Assembly: GCF_001730525.1 (NCBI RefSeq)
Contig: NZ_MDFN01000003.1
Location: 62,001-126,000, forward strand
Reading direction: 5' to 3'
Source: Arcticibacter eurypsychrophilus
GTDB taxonomy: Bacteria > Bacteroidota > Bacteroidia > Sphingobacteriales > Sphingobacteriaceae
DNA: 64,000 nucleotides
Of this stretch, positions 25,008 to 36,200 are shown one piece after another. The notes beneath the pieces were generated by a model. The model was not told where the DNA came from, ran no database searches, and saw only the letters and a program-made list of their open reading frames with translations. The number at the start of each line of letters is the position of its first letter. Within the stretch, counting starts at the first letter, position 1. A program made the translations under genes and the position numbers.

Positions 25008-26123
25008 TCACACAATCTTTTCCCTATTCCCGGAAGCGATACTCCTATAAATTGCATCTATAATTTGCATATCCCTTAACCCCTCTTCTCCCGGCACCCT
25101 GGTCTTCTTTTTATTACTCACACACAGTGCAAAATCGTCCATTTGAAAAGCCTGCTGATTGATTTGCGGAAAATCCATAGCCCCTTCAGGCGTCTCTCCC
25201 TGAATCCCTCCATAACCAAATGCCGGCTCCAATCCGTAATCCCCCTTTTCTGCATGAATTTTCAAAAAACCAACATTTTCATTATAGCTCGACTTACCAT
25301 TCGCGACAATACCGCCAGGATATTCCAATTTATAATTTATTGTTTCATCCACTTCCTTAAAAAGCTCAGGATTTGTCTTCTCTTCAGTTGCCGTTACAAA
25401 CAATGGCTCCAAACCCGTTGCATACCTGGATCCCTGAATCGAATAAATACCCATATCCATTAATGCCCCACCACCGGAAAGTGCCTTTTTTAAACGCCAA
25501 GAATTTGGATCTCCCCGATAAGTAAATCCGTTTGCGGTATCAATAGAAGTGATCTTTCCATAAGGCTTCTCCTTCCCAAGACGCATAACTTCTAAAGTAT
25601 GCGGTTCAAAGTGCAGCCGATATCCAATAGAAAGCATTCGGTTCGCCTGATTACACGCCGCAATCATTTCCTTGCATTCGCCCGCATTCAAAGCCATTGG
25701 CTTTTCACATATCACATGTTTCCCTGCCTTAGCCGCCCTGATCGTAAATTCCTTATGCATAGAAACCGGAAGCACCACATATACAATGTCAATATCTGGA
25801 TTTTGGGCAATTGTATCAAAGTTCGAATAGTTGTAAATGTTCTTCTCTGGAATATTATACTTCTTCGACCAGCTTTCCGCCTTCGAAGGGGTGCCTGTTA
25901 CAATCCCTGCCAGGTAACAGTTTTTTGTTTCCAGAAGTGCCGGAGCCAATTGTCCCGAGCTATATCCACCCAAACCTACCAATGCAACCCCTAATTTTTT
26001 GTTTGGCGTACGGGGAAAACAGGAAGCGAGCGAAGCCAGTTGAGGAGATAAAGCCAAAACTCCAGTTCCATAAGTTAAGGTTCTTATAAACCTCCGTCTT
26101 GAATACTTGTTATTTATTTCCAT
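25008..26123 (-). CDS. Gfo/Idh/MocA family oxidoreductase with Tat-type signal
   Basis: This 371-residue NAD(P)-dependent oxidoreductase has an N-terminal twin-arginine motif (SRRRFIRTL, residues 8-16) with a hydrophobic stretch ending in LASLASC, so it is probably exported folded with its cofactor and may be lipid-anchored. The Rossmann domain starts with VALVGLGGYSSGQ and holds the family motif CEKPMA (near 138-143). The C-terminal domain carries the GFTYRGDPNSWRL region typical of glucose-fructose oxidoreductase-like members. The sugar substrate is unknown. It is a single gene with its own terminator; its place next to the PUL may be coincidental. Confidence 0.88.
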   Translation of the reverse strand: MEINNKYSRRRFIRTLTYGTGVLALSPQLASLASCFPRTPNKKLGVALVGLGGYSSGQLAPALLETKNCYLAGIVTGTPSKAESWSKKYNIPEKNIYNYSNFDTIAQNPDIDIVYVVLPVSMHKEFTIRAAKAGKHVICEKPMALNAGECKEMIAACNQANRMLSIGYRLHFEPHTLEVMRLGKEKPYGKITSIDTANGFTYRGDPNSWRLKKALSGGGALMDMGIYSIQGSRYATGLEPLFVTATEEKTNPELFKEVDETINYKLEYPGGIVANGKSSYNENVGFLKIHAEKGDYGLEPAFGYGGIQGETPEGAMDFPQINQQAFQMDDFALCVSNKKKTRVPGEEGLRDMQIIDAIYRSIASGNREKIV

Positions 26124-26270
26124 GACATTAGATAATTGATTAAACGAATATAAGGATACAATTTCAGTAATTATCTGTTTGCCGAATCATGAAGAATCAG
26201 CAATAAAATCAGACAGTTAGCCGCGTACTTAATGGATAAACCCTCGCCATTGAAATAACTCCACAAAAAC

Positions 26271-27182
26271 TCAAAAATAACAAGCATAATGATCTCTTCC
26301 CTTAACAACGAACTTAAATTTGAGCATAATCTCATGAGATCCTGAATGAGCCTTTGCCATTTCAGTATTCGCAAAATCGTAGGAGTACCCTAGTTGAATA
26401 TCCGGTGTAATGAATACAGAAACAATGCCGTTAAATGAATCGGCTGAACGATAAGAAGCCCCTAGCCATAATGTTTCTTTTATTAATAAATTGGCATTCA
26501 AATCAATCTGAATGGGAGAACCATTCACATATTTAATTAAAACATTTGGTTTTAGCTTGAAATCATATCCCAAAGGAAGTAGTACGCCAGCCTGCGCTAA
26601 ATAATGCGATTTACTAGTTGTTTCTTTATTGTAAGATGTGAAATCCCGTTGGTAAAATTGTGGGGAAGATAACCCCACATAATAGGTCTTAGAAAAAAGC
26701 ATCACCCCTATCCCGAAATTACCTCTTATGCTATTGGCATCGGCAAAAACCGGATCATTTACAGACTCCGGACTATAGGGATAAACCTCGGAATATCCGG
26801 ATCTGAAGCTGCTTGCTCCTCCACTAAAACCCACTGAAAGGTATGATGTTTCTCCAACAGCCACTCTTTGTGCTATTGTCAAATAGCCACCAGTCTCTTT
26901 TAAAACTTCTCCTATTTGATCATTAATCAGAAGAGCACCTACAAATGTATTTGACTCCTTAATTGGTGTATGAATAGATATAGTTTGCGTTTTTGGAGCC
27001 CCTTTGAAACCAACCCATTGATGGCGTGAAAGTGCAGTAATGGTTAATGATTCATCAACACACGGATAAGCCGGATTTATTGCCAACGTATTAAACATAT
27101 ACTGCGAAAACAATGCCTTTTGCTGGCTATATCCAGAAAATGAGCACCATAAACAAACAGAAAATAAGACAATCCTCCTCAT
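26271..27182 (-). CDS. PorP/SprF family type IX secretion-associated membrane protein
   Basis: This 303-residue outer-membrane beta-barrel-type protein has a signal peptide (cleavage after SGYSQ) and the family opening QKALFSQYMFNTLAINPAYP, then RHQWVGFKGAPKTQTISIHTP. PorP/SprF proteins accompany large type IX cargo with type B C-terminal domains and help retain them at the surface. It begins 34 bases after the adhesin gene, in the same direction, which is the standard pairing. The C-terminus (IMLKFKF...) is complete in length. Confidence 0.94.
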   Translation of the reverse strand: MRRIVLFSVCLWCSFSGYSQQKALFSQYMFNTLAINPAYPCVDESLTITALSRHQWVGFKGAPKTQTISIHTPIKESNTFVGALLINDQIGEVLKETGGYLTIAQRVAVGETSYLSVGFSGGASSFRSGYSEVYPYSPESVNDPVFADANSIRGNFGIGVMLFSKTYYVGLSSPQFYQRDFTSYNKETTSKSHYLAQAGVLLPLGYDFKLKPNVLIKYVNGSPIQIDLNANLLIKETLWLGASYRSADSFNGIVSVFITPDIQLGYSYDFANTEMAKAHSGSHEIMLKFKFVVKGRDHYACYF

Positions 27183-27216
27183 ACCTAATTATTTACAATT
27201 CCGAAAACCACCATTT

Positions 27217-30200
27217 TTAACGCTTAATAATGACATAGCCTTTGTTCACTTTTAAAATCCCCATACTATCTTTTGTATGAATAATGTAGAAGTAGACCCC
27301 ATCCACAAGATTCGTATTACTGTTCACTAAAAGCCCTGTATTTGCCACACCAGCAAAAGCTCTATCCCTGTTGTTATATCCTTTCATACGATAAACTGCA
27401 TTTCCCCATCGATTGAAGATTATCACTTCATTTTCCGGGTACCGATCTATATTATGTATAACAAAATTCTCATTTCCTATTCCATCTCCATTAGGTGATG
27501 CCAATGGATCTGGATTGATATCGCCATTAGCATTACTATTAATTTCCTGATCTTCAGGATAAAAGTCCTTAATAAGTATATCAGAACCTGTACCTATCAT
27601 GACAAATTGAGAGGGATTAGCATCCTGTGCTCGTACTTGTACAACTTCATCACCTTCCTTTAGAAAATCCTTCGCGCTTTTGATAACAAGTTGTTTTGTC
27701 GTGCTGGTCTTACCTGCCGGAATAACCATCCTTAAAAAGTCTCCTTCCAGTACATAATCCTGATCTTGTTCAGCAGACCCGCTATAAGAAAGGATAATTT
27801 CAATGTCCTGAAATAAAGGCTCTGTAATTTCAGCAGTAACACGAGTAATCTCACCTTCATTTATCGTATCCGCACTGGGTGTCAGGTTAACAGTAACTTT
27901 CGGCTGAACATAAATCGTAACTTCAGCAGTAGCACATAAACCAGGTGCATCACAAGCCTTATAACTGAAATGATCTATACCTGCAAAGTCATTATCTGGT
28001 ATATAAGTAAATGAACCATCCACAAGATTAAAAGAAGAAAGTTTTCCCTTTTCCGGAGACGTCATTACATTGAAATTCAACTGATCTCCATCAGGATCAG
28101 AATCATTACGTTTTACAGTTGCCTTAAGACTGCCATTTTTCAATACATAAAAAAGATCATCCTGCGCTACAGGAGCATCGTTAACCGATGTAATTATAAG
28201 GATTACTTTTGCCTCATTGGACTCCATACCGTTATTATCCCTTATCTTATAAGTAAAGCTGTCCTTTCCATTATAATCGGCTTTAGGTGTATAAGTAAAT
28301 GTCCCATCCGGGTTTAAAAGCAGTGTTCCTTGAACAGGGCCGGTAATGACAACTAAACTTTGCGGATCTAATGTTCCATCCACATCAGCATCATTGGATG
28401 TCACACTAAAAGTTATGGGCACATCCTCTTCTGTAGTTTTTAAATCATCCACAGCTACTGGCGGAATATCATCATTTAAGATCAATCCTACACCAGGCCA
28501 TTCACTAATCTTTAATGCAGCTCCGGGTATTTCAGACAAACCACTCAATACTAAGCGGAAGGTTTCATTATCCTCTAAAGAGAGATCCCCACTAACCCAT
28601 ACCGAAATAGTCTTAGTTTCGCCCGCAGTTCCATTGAAAACTAAAGTTCCGTTAACAAAGTTATAATCTCTATTATCCAGAGTAGCGGTCCCATCTTCCG
28701 TTGTATAATCTACTGTAAAACCGGTTCCTGTAGCGGTACTTAATTTTACCTCAAATATCATTAAGGTACCACCATTATCTCCCTCTTTTACTGCAGGACT
28801 GCTAACCGTCAGTACCCCATAGTCGTTGTCAAAAATGTGCATTACAGGCTCGGGTGTTTGAACTGTAATGCCCGTATATCGTTCATTATTTACTACTCCT
28901 GATATTATCTGCAGTGTTTCTGTACCTTCGATTATGGCATCATCCATAACAGGTATTTGCACAGAAGTGCTGGTTATTCCCGCAGGTATAATTGCGGGAC
29001 TCAAATACAGCACAATATAATCCTGATTTCCAAGTGCTGTACCTCCTGATATAAATTGTATTGTAGTAGGCGAATCAGTAGTTACGCCTGAAGGAAAACT
29101 CAAAGTAATACTGCCATCATAAGCCCCTTCCGCCCCATCTGTCGTTGTGAACGTGATTATTTTGTTCGCGGGAATATCATCGTCATCCAGGATCGTCCCT
29201 ATAGCAGGCGATTCACTGACTGTTAAACGACCGTCAAAAGTATCCGATAATTCTAAGAGCATGTTAAATGTTTCATTCCGCTCAATCATTTGGTCTCCTT
29301 TTACGAAAACATTAATGGACTGCGTTTCCCCCGCCATTCCCTTAAAATTCAATGTTCCGCTGACAGGGCTATAATCATTACCCGCAACAGTAGCTGTTCC
29401 ATCTGTCGTATTATACTTAACCTGAAAACCGCCCGGAGTATCTGTGCTTAAGATTACATTAAATGCGACAATAGTTGTTCCGCTGTTTCCTTCCTTTATT
29501 GTAGGGTTACTAACTGTTAATACCACCCGGTCATTATCACTAATTGTCGCAGTTACCGGTAAAGCCTGAACAGGCAAGGTAAAATTGACACTGCTTGCAC
29601 CCGTTAAAGTTAAGGTTACAGTTTCTATTGGCTCCACCAGCATATCATCAGTCACCTCTACGTCAATAAAAGCCTCACTTGCTCCTGCAGGAATAATTGC
29701 ATTTCCGCTTAATGCAGTATAATCAACACCATTGCCTGCAGTTCCTTTAATAGTATATAAAACATCTATGGGTTCAGTACTGGTAACACCGGAATTAATG
29801 TAGCTTACTTTAAAACGGGCATTTGTTAGCGGTTCATCACCATCCAAAACCTTACTTAACATAATAGTAGTATTGTCGTTGTCTATGATCGTGCCTACTG
29901 CTGCGGAAGATGAAATACGTAACAAGCCATTGAAGTTTTCAGAAAGTGTTCCGGGAGTCACCGTAAAAGTCTCATCCTTTTCTATTTTCTGATCCCCTTT
30001 CACCTGGATGCTGATCGTTTGGGTTTCATTAGCTGTACCTTTAAAACTCAACGTATCTGTTCTTCCCACATAATCATCATCTTCAATCGCAGTTCCCTCA
30101 AATGTCGCATAGCTTAATGTAAACGGCTTTGCGGTTGCCTTGTCTAGCTTTACTGTAAAGATCATAGTTTGCATTCCGCTATCTCCCTCTATTACTTGTC

Positions 30201-33200
30201 CATTGCTTACGGTCAACATTGCTTCATCGTTATCTGCAATATTGGCAGTTTTCGCTGAGGGGTCTACTGTAATTCCATACGGAAGTCCGGCAGGATTCAT
30301 GGCCAGAATAACTGTTTCTGTACCTTCTAAAACCTGGTCGTCAAGAACAGCCAGATCTAGCTTTACACTTTTAGTATTGGCTGGAAGTGTAATGATGCCA
30401 GCAGCAGGACTGGCTGTATAATCATAATCAGATCCGGTACTTAATGCTGTGCCAATAAGTCCGTAACTAATTGTAACCGGTACATCAGCGGTTTTTTCAG
30501 GATCGCTGAATCCAAATGTGAAACTTGCATCAGATCCTCCTTCAGATCCATCTTTAGAAATCACTACAATTGTTCCTGAATCATCGTTATCAATTTTAAC
30601 CGTTCTTCCTGTTTCCGAAATGGTTAAGCGGTTATTGAAATTCGCACTCAATCCGCTAAGTAATACATTGAATGCCTCGTCCCTTTCAATCTTTTTATCC
30701 CCATTGATTAATAGATGGATCGGCCAACTTTCCCCTGCTTTACCGGTAAAGGGAAGGATTCCCGAATTGGAAACATAATCATTATCACCCGCCTGTGCGG
30801 TACCATCCGCAGTAGCATATTGAATATTAAAACTACTTTTCGTGCCTTTATCCAGCACGACTTCAAAATCAGCACTCACAGTTCCATTGTCACCCTCCCT
30901 TAATGTAACAGGACCACTTAGGGTCAAATTTGCTTCATCATTATCGGCAATCGTTATCACAGGTATTGAAGGATTCAGGGTAATAAAACTGCTTCCTGTT
31001 ACTATGTTAGTGATTGTTATCGTTTCGTTATCTTCTACTAACTCATCATCATACACATCCAGGACCAGCGCAGCACTTTCTGTATTGGCAGGAATAGTAA
31101 TCAAGCCTCCGGAAAAAGAGGGTACATAGTCATGATCCGGACCTGTTTCTGTTGCCGTGCCACCTAATGTATAAGTAATATTAGTCGTTTTGTCCGATGT
31201 TACTCCTGATGGAAAACTAAATACAAAACTTCCATCAGGACCACCTTCCACACCATTGGTTTTAATGATCGTAATTTCGCCTGAATCGTCATCCGTAATA
31301 TTAGAACTTATTGCCGCTAATCCTACCGCCATTAGCGGAGATATGCCGTTTGCTGCTTCAGTTAAAGTAAGTTTCACCGTTTCCATACTTTCAATGATCC
31401 GGTCATCAAGCACCACTACAGGAATCTCAGCTGATCCGCTGTTGGCAGGAATAATCGCCTCTCCGCTTAAAGTAGTATAATCTACTCCTTGTAATGCCGT
31501 TCCCCCGCTAACCTTATAGCGTACCGTAGTAGCTACTGCACTGGTATAATCTTCCGGAAAACTGACCTTATATACAACCGGAGTATCAGGTTCTGAGCCA
31601 TCAGCTACTTTGCTTAATGTAATAACTGTATTGGCGGCAAGGTTATCGTCATCACTGATTTCTGCACTAACAGCTTCAGGCTGTGTGATTAAATCGGGAG
31701 CTATGCTATTATTCGCATCGAATAAAACTATTTCTATCGTTTCTGTCGGTTCAATGATCCTATCATTAAGTAACGAAATATCAATCAGAGCCGAGTTTGC
31801 GTTAGCCTCAATCAGCACTACACCTGTCGGTACTGTGTAATCAATTTCAGGAGTAGCACTAACCGCAGTGCTCAGCACTTTATATTTTACAGTAGTAGGT
31901 TTAGAACTGCTGTAGCCAGGCGGAAAGCTCAGTTCAAACTGTGGATTTATTCCTCCTTCTACACCGTTTTTTATACATTTTAAAAAGATGTATTTGTTAG
32001 CAGTGACATTATCATCGTCAATAATATCCGCAATTACAGCAGCTGTTTTAGGCTCTATTGCAAATGTGGAAATAGAATTGCTTGCACTTGTTAACCTAAG
32101 CTCCACGGTTTCAGTAGGCTCAATGATCTGATCATTTACCACTTTTACATTAATAATAGCCCCATTACTATTAGCAGGAATACTAATTAAACCGTTTAAA
32201 GCCGTATAATCAATTCCTGCTACAGCTGTTCCACCAATCACATAGTTTACTGTGGTTGCTACAGAACTGGTATAACCATCCGGAAAACTGATCTGAAACT
32301 GTGCATCCACGCCCGTCTCGGATCCATTAGCTATTTTCCTTAAGGTAATCGTATTATTGATTAAGTTATTATCATCATCTGCAATGTCCGCGCTCAACCC
32401 TGCGGAGGGTGACCATGTTAGTACAGAAACACCATTGTTAGCTGCGGTTAAAGTCAACTTAACGTTTTCTGTAGGCTCAATAATCCGGTCATCAATTACC
32501 CCTATCTCAATATCGGCCGAAGTGGTATTTGCCGGAATGATCACCGTGCCGCTTAATGCAGTGTAGTCTGTTCCTGCTAATGCTGTTCCTCTTGTTGTAT
32601 AATTTATTGTCGTCTCTTTTGAACTGCTGAAACCAATTGGGTACTTTACTGTAAAACGGGCATTTGTTCCCGGTTCCCCACCATCTGTTTTACTTAGCGT
32701 GATGCTGTTATTTGCCGGAATATCGTCATCTTCATCTTCAATATAAGCACTTACAGCTGTAACAGGAAACATGGAAAGTTTCGATATAATACTATTATCG
32801 GCCGTCTTTAATGTTAAAGCTATAGTCTCTCTACCTTCAATAATTCGGTCATCAAGCACATTTACATCAATCGGTACGAAATTGGTGTATGCTGGAATGA
32901 TGACAATACCGCTCAAAGCAGTATAGTCCAGAAATGGAGTAGCAGTCCCACCTATTGTATAATTTATCGTAGTAGCTTTTGAACAAGTATATCCATCAGG
33001 AAACCCAACCGTAAACCCAGCTGGAGTACCTGGTTCTGAGCCGTCTTTCGTCCACTTAAGTATAATCCTGTTATTGGCTTCGGCATTATCATCATCACTG
33101 AGGTTAACCCGCTGCATCGTAGGATCCACTACAGGGTTAAAACTCATATTGTCTGCGGCTGTTAAAGCCAGATTAACCGTTTCAGTAGCTTCAATGATCT

Positions 33201-36200
33201 TATCATCAATTACAGCAATATCAACTAATCTGGAGTTCGTGTTTGCAGAAATCGTTGCTATACCTGTTAATGCCTCGTAATCAGATCCAGCAGCCGCAGT
33301 ACCTCCAATGGTATACGTTACCTTAGTGTCTTCCGAACTACTGATACCGACAGGGTAACTCAAAAGAAGCTGTCCATTTTCACCTGGTTCCTTTCCATCG
33401 GCAATCCAGCTTACAGTGATTTTATTGTTGCCTGCTGTATTGTCATCATCCGTAATAGTAGCGCTCACCTCAATACTGGGCGACACTGTCAATATAGGAG
33501 CGGAAACAGTATTGGTTGCTGAACTGAGTTTCAGTTTTACACTTTCAAGATTTTCAATGATCTTGTCGTCAATGACCTGAATGTCGATATACGCATAATT
33601 TGCTCCCGCTGGAATGGTCAACTCTCCACTTAATGTTTTATAGTCCGCCCCCTCTAATGCCGTTCCCCCTGTGTTATTATACAACACCTTTGTATCTACT
33701 GATGTGGTAACTCCAGAAGGAAAGCTTACTTTAAACTGAGCATTGCTTCCAGGTTCTGATCCGTCATTTTCATTAACTAGTGTGACGATCGTGTTAATGG
33801 CGATATTGTCATCATCATCAATAGTGGCACTTACCAGTCCGGGGCCTACTGTCAGCGTAGATATTGTATTTGTCGCGCTAGTTAATGTCATACCCGCAAC
33901 CTCTTGAGGTTCAATCACCTTATCATTAATTACATTTAAAGTAATAAATGCGGAATTCTGATTCTCAGGGATGACCACTGTACCTGTTAAAGGAATGTAA
34001 TCCAGTCCGTTTGCCGCAGTACCACTCATCGTATAATGAATTTCGGTAGGTACTGAAGCAGTTTTTGAAGAGGGAAAGCTGACTTTAAACTGTGGGTCAT
34101 TCCCACCCTCTCCACCATCTCTTACATTGCTTAATGTAATCAGGTTATTGGCCGCGGTATTATCATTATCCAAAATAGCAAGAGAATGCGGAGAATTACC
34201 TGCTGCCATGGCTGCATAACTTAAGCTTTTCACCGAAGTGATGGTCATGGTCACCGTTTCGGGACCTTCTATAATGAAGTCATCTACAATATTTAGCTTA
34301 ACCTGAACATAATTGGAATCGGCAGGAATAATGATCGTTCCTTGTTGCGGATCTGTATAATCCCTTCCCCCTCCAATGGCGGTTCCAGTAAATGTATATG
34401 ATATAGTCGTGGGCTGATCTGAAGTCACTTCCGGAGGGAAACTTAAAGTGAAAATCCCTGGTGTTCCGTCTTCACTACCATCAGTTTTCGAGATGCTGAT
34501 CAATTTTTTATCCGGAACATTGTCATCATCTATAATGGTCATTGTAACCGGCGGACTAACATGCAGATTACCTCCGAAGTCATTGTCAAGTTCATATAAG
34601 GTTGCAATAAATGTTTCATTAGCTTCAATCTTCAAGTCGCCAATAATGGGTATAGAAATGTACTTTACCTCTCCTTTATTTCCTGAAAAACTCAGAGTAT
34701 CTATTTTTGCTTCGTAATCTTCATCTTTTGTTGCTGTACCATCATTTGTCTTAAACTTTATTGAAAAAAGCCCGCTGGTTTGTATGTCCAGCGTTACACT
34801 AAACGTGACATAAGTGATTCCGCTGTCACCCTCAGTAATTGTCGGCGGACTACTAAGTAATATGGTATTGTCGTTATCTATAATATTAAGTGTGTATTCT
34901 GAAGTACTACTTTGCGTAAAGTTAGTGTAAACCGGATTTGTACTCGTTATAGTATTAACGGTTATAACCACTGTTTCATTCCCCTCCAGGATGAAATCAT
35001 CAACTAAAGGGAGTTCAAGAGTAGCATTATTATCTCCTGCCCGTATAACAATCGTCCCAGAAATTGGTCCTGTGTAATCAACACCCTCCCCTGTAGCTGT
35101 GCCTGCCAGTGTATAAGAGATCTCAGTATCCGAATCAGCAGTTATCCCCGTAGGAAAACTGAATATAAAGGTGGCATTAGGACCTTCCTTTTCATAGCCA
35201 TTGGTCTTACTGATCGTAATTGTTTTATTAGCCGCTGTATTATCGTCATCTTCAATAATTCCTGTTGCAGGAGAATTATTTACTGTTAAGTGCCCGTCGA
35301 ATGTTTTAGAAGGAGTCATCATGTTTAAAGTCAAGGTTTCATTGGCTTCAATTTTTTGATCTCCTTTTACTTTTATTCTAACCTGCTGAGTTTCTGCCAC
35401 ACCTCTAAAAGTCAGGGTATTGCTTTGTGCGATATAATCTTCACCTGCCAGGGCAGTACTATCTGCTGTGTTAAATCCTATGGTAAAACTACTGCCAGTA
35501 GGTTTGTCAAGCTTTACATCAAAGATAAGATCCACCGTCCCGTTATTACCTTCAACGGCTCTGGCATTACTCATGATGATGTTGGCAAAATCATTGTCTA
35601 TGATATTCAGTGCCTGTGGCGAATTAGCTACCTGGATCGTTTGAAAACCGCTGTTAGTCACCGATCCTGCATTTACGATCACCAATTCAGCCTCTTCTAA
35701 AATTGTATCATCCAACACATCAAGGCTTACCGTTCCGCTATTCTCGCCTGCCATTATAGTAACAGATGTACGAGTTGCCCCGGTATAGTCAGCTGCACTG
35801 GCATCTCCGCCCAACCCAAAGTTAATCGTAGTTGGCTGGTCGGCACTTACCCCTACAGGGAAACTAAAAGTAAAAACACCTGGTACCTGGCCCTGTTCCG
35901 CACCATCGGTTGTTGTGATGGTTATCTTTTTGTTGTTTGGTGTATTATCGTTATCCTGAATGGTTCCTGTTCCGCTGGGAGAATATGTTAAATGCCCGTC
36001 AAAAGTATCGGTCAAACCACTTAATAAAACAGAAAACGCTTCATTTTTTTCTATTTTCTGATCACCGTTCACCAGAATTACAATCTTCTGAACCTCCCCA
36101 GCTGTACCCGCAAAGGGGATCGCACCTGATTGTGCAACATAATCCTCTCCTGCTAAAGCTGTTGTACCATCGCTGGTAATAAAATTCAGATTAAAACCAC

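Noticed and set aside
26171-26374. Open frame overlapping the end of the PorP/SprF gene
   Set aside because: It is a frame shadow of PorP/SprF, whose C-terminus is complete in its own frame.
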